From Fidelibacterota bacterium (GTDB taxonomy: Bacteria; Fidelibacterota; Marinisomatia; SCGC-AAA003-L08; D37C17): a stretch of DNA of 13,698 nt. The translations under genes and the position numbers were made by a program. The stretch covers positions 1-13,698 of the forward strand of contig DTTG01000034.1 in assembly GCA_012964845.1 (NCBI GenBank). Direction: 5' to 3'. This document shows positions 1-7,722 of the stretch, one piece after another. Position 1 is the stretch's first letter. Every line of letters starts with the position of its first letter. Below the pieces are notes generated by a model, which was not told where the DNA came from, did not search any database, and was given only the letters and a program-made list of their open reading frames with translations.

Positions 1-383
1 CTTTCCTTCACTTTCCCTGCCATAAACTTTTCATAATTATAATATGATGACTTGAGAATTAATTCTGACAATGCAATTGTACCAAAGGCAATCCGTGATA
101 AATCAGGATCAATATAAATTTCCTTTGCGGAAAATACAATAGTACTGTCTTTAGTATAATTAAAATCACTCACCTTGAATCCAGTAACAAAATTGCCATT
201 TATATTGCCAATATTTAAATCTCCTCCCAGAGAATTTGGAAGCATATTTTTAATAATTAATTCAATATCATCAATAAAGTATTGGGGTCTGTATAAAAAG
301 ATAAATCCCATTATGATAATAAAGGATGATAACAGTAAAAATAACCGCAAAAACCATTTGCCCGCTGTGCTGAGTTTTCTCAT
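1..383 (-). CDS. TamB-like (AsmA/DUF490-type) envelope protein, N-terminal part, cut by window edge
   Basis: This open frame starts at an ATG (383-381) and runs off the left edge, so only about 127 N-terminal residues are present. Residues 1-10 are basic (MRKLSTAGKW). Residues 11-30 form one hydrophobic segment, fitting an uncleaved inner-membrane anchor. A stretch with the motif GDLNIGNINGNFVTGF (residues 54-69) follows, then VSDFNY and IYIDP. Short beta-rich repeats of this kind are characteristic of TamB and AsmA-like proteins, which span the periplasm and support outer-membrane protein or lipid transport. No in-frame start lies upstream before a stop, and the Shine-Dalgarno is weak (AGAAAG about 12 bases upstream). 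The YqaA gene lies 73 bases upstream on the same strand. The start and membrane anchor are seen directly. The family call rests on an N-terminal fragment only and is moderately sure. Confidence 0.6.
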   Translation of the reverse strand, partial: MRKLSTAGKWFLRLFLLLSSFIIIMGFIFLYRPQYFIDDIELIIKNMLPNSLGGDLNIGNINGNFVTGFKVSDFNYTKDSTIVFSAKEIYIDPDLSRIAFGTIALSELILKSSYYNYEKFMAGKVKE

Positions 384-456
384 GCGTGTTGGACACTTTC
401 TAAACGAAAATGTTTCATTATTTTATACCTAAAATAGACAGCAGACTTATGTAGCA

Positions 457-1077
457 TTAATGAACTAATACAAATTTAATTAACACATAGCTGCCAATTA
501 AAATTATAGCAAATGCAACCGTAAGGAGATTAAAATATCGATTAATAAAACCTTCCACTTTTTCGCCATACTTAACTATTAAAAATGATACGAGGAAAAA
601 TCGTGCTGATCTGCTAATTGTTGAAGCGATTAAAAATAGGGGAAAAGAAATATTGAAAGCGCCCGCACTAATAGTGAAAACTTTAAAGGGAATTGGAGTG
701 AATCCCGCTGTAAAAGTTATAATAAAACCGTAATGGTCATATTGCTTCTGTATATCAAGAAAAACACTCTCATTAAAACCTGGAACATGATTAAAGAAGA
801 AATGAGCAATCTCATTATATCCATCTCCATTCCACCATAGAAAATACCCAATACCGTAACCTCCCATGGCGCCCATTATGCTAGCAATACTGCATATCAA
901 AGCAAATTTAAATGATTGTTTTCGGCTTCCCAGCGCTAATGCAATTAATAGTACATCAGGAGGTATGGGGAAAAATGAGGCTTCAGAAAATGATAATACA
1001 AAAAGAGCAATGGGTCCATAGGGTGTTTTTGCCCAATGAAGAACCCAATCATACAACTTTCTCAAAATTGTAAACAT
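457..1077 (-). CDS. YqaA/DedA-family (VTT domain) inner-membrane protein
   Basis: The protein has 206 residues and is strongly hydrophobic, with membrane segments near residues 20-50, 57-82, 117-150 and 155-200. The signature of the SNARE-associated/VTT (DedA) superfamily is visible: an acidic-proline stretch SEASFFPIPPDV (30-41) and the re-entrant-loop motif GFTPIPFKVFTISAGAF (125-141). The latter is typical of the YqaA branch. Conserved arginines R156 and R159 fall in SRSARF. DedA-superfamily proteins are thought to move lipids such as undecaprenyl phosphate or phosphatidylethanolamine across the membrane; YqaA itself is poorly characterised. Length is close to family size. No clear Shine-Dalgarno precedes the ATG. 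The gene lies between a glycosyltransferase and a TamB-like gene, so an envelope-related role is plausible but inferred. Confidence 0.85.
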   Translation of the reverse strand: MFTILRKLYDWVLHWAKTPYGPIALFVLSFSEASFFPIPPDVLLIALALGSRKQSFKFALICSIASIMGAMGGYGIGYFLWWNGDGYNEIAHFFFNHVPGFNESVFLDIQKQYDHYGFIITFTAGFTPIPFKVFTISAGAFNISFPLFLIASTISRSARFFLVSFLIVKYGEKVEGFINRYFNLLTVAFAIILIGSYVLIKFVLVH

Positions 1078-1134
1078 GTAAATATTGTATATTTTAGTTA
1101 AATATTTTTGATCTAATAAGTAGAAATATTAGGA

Positions 1135-1788
1135 TTAATCTCTAATTATATTTCTTAAAATTAAACGGATAAATTTGAAAGTATCACTAAAATTGTTAAT
1201 GGAGCTATTTTCGTGACTATAAATAGTAGGTATCTCTAAATTGGCATGTGTACAATTATTTCGTAATAATTTGATTAATACTTCAGACTCAAACTGAAAC
1301 CCTTTTTCATGAAAGGATTCTGAGCAGACATCTTTTAATTTATACCGACGGTAACCACATTGAGAATCTAAAACTGTCTTTCCACATAATAATGAAATAA
1401 TATAGGAAGTTAATTTATTTGAAATTCTACGGTGAATTGGCATATCCTCTGTAAAATTCCGGGTACCTAAAACAAGGTTTATATTTTCATCATATTCTAA
1501 AAATGAATTGATTAACTCTGGATCATGCTGGTAGTCTGCATCAATTGTAATGGCATGTGTAAATCCTTCATTTTCTGCATATTGAAATCCTTTTATCAGT
1601 GTATATCCCTTCCCCTGATTATGCCTATTTCTTAATACAACAACGCCAGAATAGTCCATGTTAATCTTTGGTGTAGAACCATCATCAATAATGATTATAG
1701 GCTTAGAGGTGATTTTACGGATAGATTTTAAAAGAGAAGAAAATGTATCGGGAGGATTATAGGTCGGAATAATGATAGCAAGATTCAT
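1135..1788 (-). CDS. Family 2 glycosyltransferase (DPM1/polyprenyl-phosphate glycosyltransferase-like)
   Basis: This 217-residue soluble enzyme has a GT-A fold signature. IPTYN (7-11) starts the nucleotide-sugar site and DDGST (35-39) is the uridine-binding loop. DADYQHD (83-89) carries the DxD metal-binding motif, and the DSQCGYRRY stretch (141-149) with E167/E169 forms the acceptor/catalytic region. This pattern matches the DPM/DPG-synthase-like subgroup, which moves a sugar from a nucleotide donor to a polyprenyl phosphate or similar acceptor at the inner face of the membrane. It lacks the C-terminal membrane helices of ArnC/GtrB-type members and ends soon after the catalytic domain. The donor sugar cannot be told from sequence. 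The upstream neighbour is tRNA-Pro with its terminator, so the gene probably has its own promoter in 1789-1830, although I could not identify one. No Shine-Dalgarno is evident before the ATG. Confidence 0.85.
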   Translation of the reverse strand: MNLAIIIPTYNPPDTFSSLLKSIRKITSKPIIIIDDGSTPKINMDYSGVVVLRNRHNQGKGYTLIKGFQYAENEGFTHAITIDADYQHDPELINSFLEYDENINLVLGTRNFTEDMPIHRRISNKLTSYIISLLCGKTVLDSQCGYRRYKLKDVCSESFHEKGFQFESEVLIKLLRNNCTHANLEIPTIYSHENSSINNFSDTFKFIRLILRNIIRD

Positions 1789-1830
1789 AGAAGAATTTTT
1801 GAAGGATATTTTTGTTCTCAGGATTATTGT

Positions 1831-1864
1831 AAAAAAACTCTATTTCAAGCTGAAAATAGAGTTT
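1831..1864 (-). terminator. Intrinsic terminator after tRNA-Pro
   Basis: On the minus strand this is a perfect 11-bp stem (AAACTCTATTT paired with AAATAGAGTTT; plus-strand arms 1835-1845 and 1854-1864) with an 8-base loop. It is followed at once by a run of T (1837-1831, seven in total, three of them in the stem). It begins 9 bases after the 3' end of the tRNA. It is the clearest rho-independent terminator in the window and separates the tRNA from the glycosyltransferase. The plus-strand side has no T run, so it acts in one direction. Confidence 0.85.
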
Positions 1865-1873
1865 ATCATATCG

Positions 1874-1947
1874 TCGGAACGAGAGGATTTGAACCTCCGG
1901 CCCCTTGACCCCCAGTCAAGTGCGCTACCGGACTGCGCCACGTCCCG
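1874..1947 (-). tRNA. tRNA-Pro(GGG)
   Basis: The 74 bases fold as a full cloverleaf. The acceptor stem CGGGACG pairs with CGTTCCG (one G-U pair), and the discriminator is A. The anticodon stem is CTTGA/TCAAG around the loop CTGGGGG, giving anticodon GGG for proline codons CCC/CCU. The T arm is GGAGG-TTCAAAT-CCTCT (one G-U pair), containing the usual TTC. CCA is not encoded; the genome has CGA after the discriminator base. The tRNA follows a MerR gene, an arrangement seen in many other bacteria, and is closed by an intrinsic terminator. Confidence 0.95.
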
Positions 1948-1981
1948 ATTTGTTAATTATTTATTTTTTTCAGGGTGAGTG

Positions 1982-2019
1982 AAATTAATGTCTTTTTTGA
2001 GAGCAATAGACATTAATTT
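1982..2019. repeat. Perfect 12-bp inverted repeat between merR-like gene and tRNA-Pro
   Basis: The arms AAATTAATGTCT (1982-1993) and AGACATTAATTT (2008-2019) are perfect complements around a 14-base loop. Within the loop, TTG-AGAG-CAA could form a small extra stem. It lies 14 bases after the MerR-family stop codon and 34 bases before the tRNA. No T run follows on the minus strand, so it is not a standard terminator. It may protect the 3' end of the mRNA, mark a processing site that frees the tRNA, or be a protein-binding palindrome. The sequence alone does not decide. Confidence 0.6.
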
Positions 2020-2033
2020 ATAAGAAATAATTA

Positions 2034-2411
2034 TTAATCTTTAAATTGTTCGACGAGTTTAATAAGATCATCCAAACCCTGTTTTAAATCTTTAAGCGTT
2101 TGAATATCAATGCTATTACTCAGTTTTAAAATATTCTTTTTTTCAATAAGTTGACTTGACTTTTCAGAAGGATACTTTAAATGTTGAATTGCTCCTTTAA
2201 TGGTAAATTTACGATTATATAAAAGTGATTTAATTTCCATTATTGTGTCAACGTCATGTGAGCGATAAATTCTATTTCCAGCTCTATTTTTTCCCGGTTT
2301 CAATTGAGAAAATTCAGTTTCCCAATATCGCAGTACATATTGTTTTAATCCGGTTATCTCACTCACTTCACTGATTGAATAGTATAATTTTTTTATATCT
2401 CTTGCTTCCAT
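2034..2411 (-). CDS. MerR-family transcriptional regulator (MlrA-like)
   Basis: The 125-residue protein has an N-terminal winged helix-turn-helix of the MerR type. Residues 10-30 (YYSISEVSEITGLKQYVLRYW) form the DNA-recognition helices, and VLRYWETEF (26-34) is the family signature. GNRIYRSHDV (45-54) is the wing, followed by helices to about residue 80. The C-terminal part (about 86-124) looks like a short dimerisation coiled coil with no cysteines or recognisable ligand domain, so no metal or drug sensing is suggested. A short MerR protein just before tRNA-Pro(GGG) is a recurring arrangement in bacteria, often next to ihfA; its target is unknown. The start ATG has only a weak AGAG upstream. 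A promoter in 2412-2474 is likely but not clear. Confidence 0.9.
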   Translation of the reverse strand: MEARDIKKLYYSISEVSEITGLKQYVLRYWETEFSQLKPGKNRAGNRIYRSHDVDTIMEIKSLLYNRKFTIKGAIQHLKYPSEKSSQLIEKKNILKLSNSIDIQTLKDLKQGLDDLIKLVEQFKD

Positions 2412-2474
2412 AATCTCTAATTTGAATTTTATGTTTAATGTAGTGCTTTAACTTAATTCATTAATAGGCCACAA

Positions 2475-3224
2475 TCAAAGCATTTCTTTCACTAGTACTG
2501 TTGCAGTTGAAAATGAGTGTATAAAGTTCTCCTTTAAGTGCTCGCTATTAATATTTTGATATTTATTTTGAAGGGTTTTAACGCTATCAGTAGAATATAT
2601 ACTTCTACAATATTGCAATTGAATTTTACTAAACTTTACGGCCTTTTTTAGTAAAGGTAGCTGCATAAATAAATTAATAAATCCTGCCTCTTCAATAATT
2701 TCTATTGCTTTTCTCGTATAATCACCAAAGGGAAGGCAGAAGGAAGTTACTTCCTTCCCTGTAATATTTTCTATTATACGCTTTGAAGTTACAACATCAT
2801 TTTTAATTTCATCATTGCTCATCCATTTAAATGATCGATGTAAATGTGAGTGGCTGCCAATTTCCCAGCCATGTTCTGACAGGGTGAGCAACTGAGATTT
2901 AGTTAAATGCATTGTTTTATTTACACCAAAAGTAACATCCCAATCATTAGTCTTGCCAATATATCCGCTTATGGGGAAAACTATGCCTTTAAGGCTATAT
3001 TCTTCCATAATGGGAAAGGCGTTTGCATAGACAGATTCGTAACCATCATCAAACGCTATGGAAATATGTTTATCCTTTTGAGTGGATTGGTTAATATTGG
3101 CAATATATTGAACATGTTTTCTGAATTTATCTGGATGAATAATATTCAATCCAACATGAAACCCAGACGCTATACTATGGTAAGTGAATATTAAGGGATA
3201 TGAATGCTTATGCAAACACATCAT
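2475..3224 (-). CDS. NodB-type polysaccharide deacetylase (carbohydrate esterase 4)
   Basis: The protein carries the three main NodB-fold motifs (numbering from ATG 3224, 249 residues): FDDG (58-61, catalytic base and metal aspartates), H-x3-H in GSHSHLH (H125 and H129, zinc ligands) and LPFG (163-166). Such enzymes remove N-acetyl or O-acetyl groups from surface polysaccharides or peptidoglycan. The N-terminus is short and has no signal peptide, so the substrate may be cytosolic or lipid-linked. The frame is open further up to an ATG at 3269, but that adds 15 residues unlike the family and lengthens the overlap with ald to 62 bases. The double ATG at 3224/3221 puts the YHSI motif at residues 15-18, as usual, and overlaps ald by 17 bases. 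No clear Shine-Dalgarno is seen, so translational coupling to ald is likely. Confidence 0.82.
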   Translation of the reverse strand: MMCLHKHSYPLIFTYHSIASGFHVGLNIIHPDKFRKHVQYIANINQSTQKDKHISIAFDDGYESVYANAFPIMEEYSLKGIVFPISGYIGKTNDWDVTFGVNKTMHLTKSQLLTLSEHGWEIGSHSHLHRSFKWMSNDEIKNDVVTSKRIIENITGKEVTSFCLPFGDYTRKAIEIIEEAGFINLFMQLPLLKKAVKFSKIQLQYCRSIYSTDSVKTLQNKYQNINSEHLKENFIHSFSTATVLVKEML

Positions 3225-4323
3225 GCGGAGGTGTAAACGGCATATCAAATGCATCGGCAACACCCTCATGCGTTACCGATCCTTTAAAAATATTCAATCC
3301 TTTTAATAATGAAGGATTACTTTTAAAAGCTGTTTTATACCCTTTATTTGCAAGAAGTTTAATGTATGGGTAGGTAGTATTTGCCAAAGCAATAGTAGAA
3401 GTAAACGGTACTGCTCCGGGCATATTTGCTACACAATAATGTATAATACCATCAATCTCATAAGTTGGATCAGCATGTGTAGTAGGTTTACAGGTTTCAA
3501 CGCATCCACCTTGATCAACTGCAACATCAATTATTACAGACCCTTTTTGCATGAGAGACAACATTTTTCTTGTCACTAAATTTGGAGCCTTCGCTCCCAC
3601 TACAAGTACACTACCAATAAGTAAATCAGTTTTAGGCAACATATCAATTATTGTATGATGATTTGAATACAGAGTAAAAACATTAGGCGGCATAATGTCA
3701 TCCAAATACTTAAGTCGAGATGCATTAATATCCAAAATATAAACCTTGGCGCCAAGTCCAGCTGCTAATTTAGCAGCGTTCATCCCTACAACGCCACCAC
3801 CCAAAATAGTGACAGTTGCAGGCTCTACTCCAGGCACCCCGCTCAGGAGTTTGCCTATGCCCCCCATATTTCCTTCTAAACATTTTGCCCCATTTTGAAC
3901 CGCCATTCGTCCCGCCACTTCACTCATAGGGGTTAGCAACGGCAATTCCCCATCATTGTTTTGTACTGTTTCGTAGGCAATGGCAATGGATTTAGAATTA
4001 ATCATCCCGGTGGTTAAAGATTCATTGGCGGCAAAATGGAAATAGGTAAATACAATTTGATCTTCACAAATCATCCCATACTCATCTGGTTGGGGTTCTT
4101 TCACTTTTATGATTAAATCAGCTTTTTGAAATATTTCAGCGGGAGATTTAATTATTTCGGCACCGGCCTGTGCATAGATTTCATCACTGAAACCGCTGCC
4201 AGAGCCTGCCTGGGACTGTACGAGTATTGAGTGACCTGCCTTTTTAAGATCTTCGACTCCAAATGGAATAATGGAAACTCTGCTCTCGTTATTTTTTATC
4301 TCTTTTGGTACACCTATTACCAT
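3208..4323 (-). CDS. ald: Alanine dehydrogenase
   Basis: This NAD-dependent enzyme interconverts L-alanine with pyruvate plus ammonia, linking nitrogen and carbon metabolism in the cytosol. With the ATG at 4323 the protein has 371 residues. Its residues then fall on the numbers known for the Mycobacterium tuberculosis enzyme: R15, K75 (in KVKEPQ), H96 (in FTYFHFAA), E118, D198 after the nucleotide-binding GGGVVG (175-180), D270 in IDVAVDQGG, and VANMPG near 298-303. All catalytic residues are present. A TTG six bases upstream (4329) also opens the frame, but the numbering and the AGG about 11 bases before the ATG favour 4323. The gene follows pnp by 37 bases with no terminator and probably shares its transcript. 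It overlaps the deacetylase start. Confidence 0.95.
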   Translation of the reverse strand: MVIGVPKEIKNNESRVSIIPFGVEDLKKAGHSILVQSQAGSGSGFSDEIYAQAGAEIIKSPAEIFQKADLIIKVKEPQPDEYGMICEDQIVFTYFHFAANESLTTGMINSKSIAIAYETVQNNDGELPLLTPMSEVAGRMAVQNGAKCLEGNMGGIGKLLSGVPGVEPATVTILGGGVVGMNAAKLAAGLGAKVYILDINASRLKYLDDIMPPNVFTLYSNHHTIIDMLPKTDLLIGSVLVVGAKAPNLVTRKMLSLMQKGSVIIDVAVDQGGCVETCKPTTHADPTYEIDGIIHYCVANMPGAVPFTSTIALANTTYPYIKLLANKGYKTAFKSNPSLLKGLNIFKGSVTHEGVADAFDMPFTPPHDVFA

Positions 4324-4360
4324 GAGCAATTTACCTATGTAAAGGGACTATATGCTGGTA

Positions 4361-6484
4361 TTATCCTTTTTGGAACTTCTTCCTTTTCTCAGGAGGTGAA
4401 TAGTTGTCAGGCTTTTCAATGAGAGCCTTCATGCTGAAGTCCAAACGTTTAAGGTCATCAATTTTGATGAGTTTTACTTTAACCTGATCACCAATTTTAA
4501 CCACATCTTCAACCTTTTTAACATGTTCCCAATTCAATGCAGAAATGTGAACTAAGCCCTCTTTCCCTGGTGCAATTTTAACAAATGCACCGAAATCCAT
4601 GATGCGAACAACTTCAGCATCATAAACTTCCCCAGGAACGGGTATAAGATTATATGAATCCAAGATGCGAACTACCGTATCGATATAATCTTGGTCTTGT
4701 CCCATGACAACACACATGCCATCATCTTCAACGCTGATCTCGCATTCATATTCTGCGCTTATGGCTTTTATGTTTTTACCGCCAGGACCAATAAAATCTC
4801 CGATTCTATCTACCGGTATAGATGATTGTCCAATTTTAGGAGCATGGATAGATAGTCTGTCACGGTGTACTTCAAGCTCTTCTTTCATCACATCCAAAAT
4901 ATGGATTCTACCTTCTTTGGCTTGCTGTAATGCTTCCCGCATAAGATCAATGGGAAGTCCATCTATTTTAAGATCCATTTGGATTGCAGTAATTCCATCT
5001 CGTGATCCTGCTATTTTAAAATCCATATCACCTAAATGGTCTTCCGTACCCAATATATCCGTTAAAATGGCATAGTTATCCTTATCTTCCATAATCAATC
5101 CCATAGCAACTCCAGCTATTGGTGTTTTTACGGGCACACCAGCATCCATTAGACTGAGAGAAGCGCCACAAACAGTAGCCATGGAAGAAGAACCATTTGA
5201 TTCAAGAATTTCTGATACCAATCGAATGGTGTACGGAAACTCTTCAAAATCGGGCAGTGATGGTTTTATTGCTCTTTCAGCTAGATTTCCATGTCCGATT
5301 TCTCTTCGACTTACACTGAATTTGGGCCGTGCCTCACCCACACTAAATGGCGGGAAATTATAATGAAGCATATGTTTTTTGTAAGTGAATCCTTCTATAT
5401 TATCCAACATTTGCTCATCTCGTTTTGACCCTAGAGTTGCAATAACCAATGCTTGAGTTTCTCCTCTGGTAAAGAGAGAAGATCCGTGAGTTCTGGGTAA
5501 AACAGATGTTTCGATTGCAATATCTCTAACTGTTTTATAATCCCGTCCATCTGCACGAGTTCCTTTCAGGGTCATGTCCCGCAGATCAAGACTGATTTTA
5601 TCTTCGATATAACTTTTTATTGCAGATTCATCATCTGGGAATTCTTCTGATAATTCATTAACAATCAATTGTTTAAAATCACGGATACCATCATATCTTT
5701 CTGCTTTTTCTCGAGGCGCATTTAAATCACTTATTTTTCCTTCAATAAGCTTATCTACTGCATCATTAAGGGCTTGATTCACTTCTATCTCAGGTATCTC
5801 CCGTTTGGCTTTACCACATTCGGCAACCAATTCTTCCTGTAATTTAACTATATCTTTAATTGCTTCATGGCCAAACTCGATTACAGCAAGAAAGTCCTCC
5901 TCACTAATAAAATTAGCTTCCCCTTCCACCATCACAATAGAATCTTTAGTTCCAGAGATAATAATGGATAAATCACTTTCTTCCATTTCAGTGTTGGTTG
6001 GGTTAATTTTGAGTTCACCATTTACTCTTCCTACTTTTATTGAAGCTACAGGACCATCCCATGGAATATCAGAGATTGCTAAACTAGCAGAGGCTCCAAT
6101 TGTGCCTAAAATATCTCCATTATTTTCACCATCAAAGGATAAAACACTTATAAATACCTGTGTTTCATTATAAAACCCTTTGGGGAATAATGGTCTTAAT
6201 GGGCGGTCTGTTAACCTGCATCCAATAATTTCCTTTTCTGATGGTCTGGCTTCACGCTTGAAAAAGCCGCCAGGGATTTTACCAGATGCGTAAAATTTTT
6301 CACGGTAATCAATTGTAAGTGGAAAGAAGCCTCTGTCGGATTCAATTCCCTTATTTGCAGTGCTTGCAACCAGTACAACCGTTTCACCATAAGTTACTAA
6401 TACAGACCCGCTGGCTTGTTTTGCCATACGCCCTGTTTCAATAGTCAGTGTCTGACCCGATATTTCAATACTTTTCTTTATCAT
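4361..6484 (-). CDS. pnp: Polyribonucleotide nucleotidyltransferase (PNPase)
   Basis: PNPase degrades RNA 3' to 5' with phosphate and can also add nucleotides; it works as a trimer and in the degradosome. The 707-residue protein has the complete family layout. The first RNase PH domain (about 10-145) contains GGFFKREARPSEKE (72-85). An alpha-helical linker (about 150-300) follows. The second, catalytic RNase PH domain (about 310-545) has the phosphate-binding SNGSSSMATVCG (429-440) and the acidic cluster GDMDFK (485-490). The KH domain has GPGGKNIK (566-573), and the S1 domain spans about 616-686. The C-terminal tail is short and basic. AAAGGA precedes the ATG at good spacing. It follows rpsO by 14 bases, the conserved rpsO-pnp order. 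No room remains for an E. coli-type RNase III leader hairpin. Confidence 0.98.
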   Translation of the reverse strand: MIKKSIEISGQTLTIETGRMAKQASGSVLVTYGETVVLVASTANKGIESDRGFFPLTIDYREKFYASGKIPGGFFKREARPSEKEIIGCRLTDRPLRPLFPKGFYNETQVFISVLSFDGENNGDILGTIGASASLAISDIPWDGPVASIKVGRVNGELKINPTNTEMEESDLSIIISGTKDSIVMVEGEANFISEEDFLAVIEFGHEAIKDIVKLQEELVAECGKAKREIPEIEVNQALNDAVDKLIEGKISDLNAPREKAERYDGIRDFKQLIVNELSEEFPDDESAIKSYIEDKISLDLRDMTLKGTRADGRDYKTVRDIAIETSVLPRTHGSSLFTRGETQALVIATLGSKRDEQMLDNIEGFTYKKHMLHYNFPPFSVGEARPKFSVSRREIGHGNLAERAIKPSLPDFEEFPYTIRLVSEILESNGSSSMATVCGASLSLMDAGVPVKTPIAGVAMGLIMEDKDNYAILTDILGTEDHLGDMDFKIAGSRDGITAIQMDLKIDGLPIDLMREALQQAKEGRIHILDVMKEELEVHRDRLSIHAPKIGQSSIPVDRIGDFIGPGGKNIKAISAEYECEISVEDDGMCVVMGQDQDYIDTVVRILDSYNLIPVPGEVYDAEVVRIMDFGAFVKIAPGKEGLVHISALNWEHVKKVEDVVKIGDQVKVKLIKIDDLKRLDFSMKALIEKPDNYSPPEKRKKFQKG

Positions 6485-6498
6485 TATTTTCCTTTTTT

Positions 6499-6768
6499 TT
6501 ATTTTCTTATTTTTAATTTTTCTAATATATTCTTATAACCATCAACATTATTTTTACGCAAATAATCTAATAACCGTCTGCGTTTTGAAACTAAAATGAC
6601 CAAACCACGACGACCACTATGATCTTTTTTGTTTTGCTTCAAATGGCTTGTAATATTTCTTATTCTTTCTGTAAAAATCGCTATTTGAGTTTCCGTAGCA
6701 CCAGAATTATTTTCATTTTCACCAAATTCTTTGGTTAATTCTTCTATTTTTTCTTTTGTTACTGACAT
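6499..6768 (-). CDS. rpsO: 30S ribosomal protein S15
   Basis: S15 binds 16S rRNA helices in the central domain and starts assembly of the platform of the small subunit. The 89 residues are full length for the family. The conserved core is present: SGATETQIAIFTERI (22-36), then HLKQNKKDHSGRRGL (42-56, with the rRNA-contacting H, D and S residues) and RRRLLDYL (63-70). The Shine-Dalgarno GGGAG sits 5 bases before the ATG and is among the best in the window, fitting a highly expressed gene. It lies 24 bases after ribF and 14 bases before pnp. No separate promoter or S15 autoregulatory pseudoknot could be recognised. Confidence 0.98.
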   Translation of the reverse strand: MSVTKEKIEELTKEFGENENNSGATETQIAIFTERIRNITSHLKQNKKDHSGRRGLVILVSKRRRLLDYLRKNNVDGYKNILEKLKIRK

Positions 6769-6792
6769 ATTACTCCCTATGTATTTATGTTA

Positions 6793-7722
6793 CTAATATG
6801 ATAGACAAATTTGACGATCTAATTCGAGTTGTCTCACTAATTCTGTCTTATTGCCATATTTTTTTTCTTTTCTAATAAATATTTTGAAAGTTACCTTAAT
6901 TTTCTCATCCAATAAAGACAATGCATCTTCGGTTATCAAATGAACCTCGATAACATTTTCTCCACCATCGTAAAATGTGGGTCGATTCCCTATATTACAC
7001 ATACCAGGATACGTCTTATTGCCCACAACAGCATCAACACAATAGGCTCCCTGTCCCGGAATAAGTTGATTTTGGATTTCAGGTTGAATATTAGCTGTTG
7101 GGAATTCTAATCCTTTCCCTATCCCCTCACCCTTCACCACAACACCGGATATTTCATACTCCCATCCAAGATAATTATTTGCGGCTTTAATATCACAATT
7201 CTGGATATGCTCTCTTATTTGAGTGCTACTCACAGAAATATCGTCAATTGTTAAGGGTTCTATTACATGCACATTGAAATTATATTTTTCACTCTGCTTT
7301 TTCAGGAATTCTGCATTACCCTCGCGTTTATTACCGAAATGATGATCATATCCAATAACAATATCTTCGGGATTAAAATACTCAATAATAAAACTATCCA
7401 TAAAATCTTTGGCTGTTATTTTTGCAAACTCTAAATCAAAGGGAACCAACAATACATAGTCTATCCCACTTTGTTCTAATAATTCAAGCTTTTTATCAGT
7501 ATTTGTTAATATGCTCCAATTTTTCTGCACATTCGATTGTAAAATACTTTTTGGGTGGGGATCAAAAGTTATAACCACGGAGGGGATATTTTTTCTGTCA
7601 GCTTTCAATTTAACATTTTTTATAATCTCCATATGACCTCGATGCATTCCATCGAAAGATCCAATAGTCAAAACTGATTTATCTAAATGAGGTATTGTAT
7701 TTAGGTTCTTGCAGATAACCAT
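6793..7722 (-). CDS. ribF: Bifunctional riboflavin kinase / FAD synthetase
   Basis: RibF phosphorylates riboflavin to FMN and then adenylates FMN to FAD. The 309 residues contain both halves. The N-terminal nucleotidyltransferase has GSFDGMHRGH (21-30, the HxGH-type ATP site), ITFDPHP (51-57) and SSTQIR (165-170). The C-terminal riboflavin kinase domain has GEGIGKGLEFPTAN (198-211), GMCNIGNRPTF (240-250) and the catalytic glutamate region VIEVH (258-262). All expected motifs are present. The ATG lies inside the end of truB (22-base overlap), with AAAGGA nine bases upstream, so translational coupling with truB is likely. No FMN riboswitch precedes it. The truB-ribF-rpsO order is conserved in many bacteria. 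Confidence 0.97.
   Translation of the reverse strand: MVICKNLNTIPHLDKSVLTIGSFDGMHRGHMEIIKNVKLKADRKNIPSVVITFDPHPKSILQSNVQKNWSILTNTDKKLELLEQSGIDYVLLVPFDLEFAKITAKDFMDSFIIEYFNPEDIVIGYDHHFGNKREGNAEFLKKQSEKYNFNVHVIEPLTIDDISVSSTQIREHIQNCDIKAANNYLGWEYEISGVVVKGEGIGKGLEFPTANIQPEIQNQLIPGQGAYCVDAVVGNKTYPGMCNIGNRPTFYDGGENVIEVHLITEDALSLLDEKIKVTFKIFIRKEKKYGNKTELVRQLELDRQICLSY

Noticed and set aside
380..418. 12-codon mini-frame (MKHFRLESVQHA) ending as ATGA on the TamB-like start
   Set aside because: A stop overlapping a start is frequent by chance when the second codon begins with A; there is no convincing ribosome site or conservation evidence.
175..432. 85-codon plus-strand frame at the left edge
   Set aside because: It is antisense to the TamB-like gene, whose minus-strand translation has a membrane anchor and family-like repeats.
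1102..1131. AATATTT/AAATATT inverted pair between the YqaA and glycosyltransferase genes
   Set aside because: Only seven A/T pairs with a long loop in very AT-rich DNA; expected by chance.
1772..1978. Plus-strand frame of 68 codons across tRNA-Pro
   Set aside because: It covers the tRNA and its terminator antisense, with no recognisable protein; it is the familiar spurious product of reading a tRNA.
3225..3269. Longer deacetylase start at 3269
   Set aside because: It would overlap ald by 62 bases, and the extra residues are unlike the family; they are readings of the ald C-terminal region in another frame.
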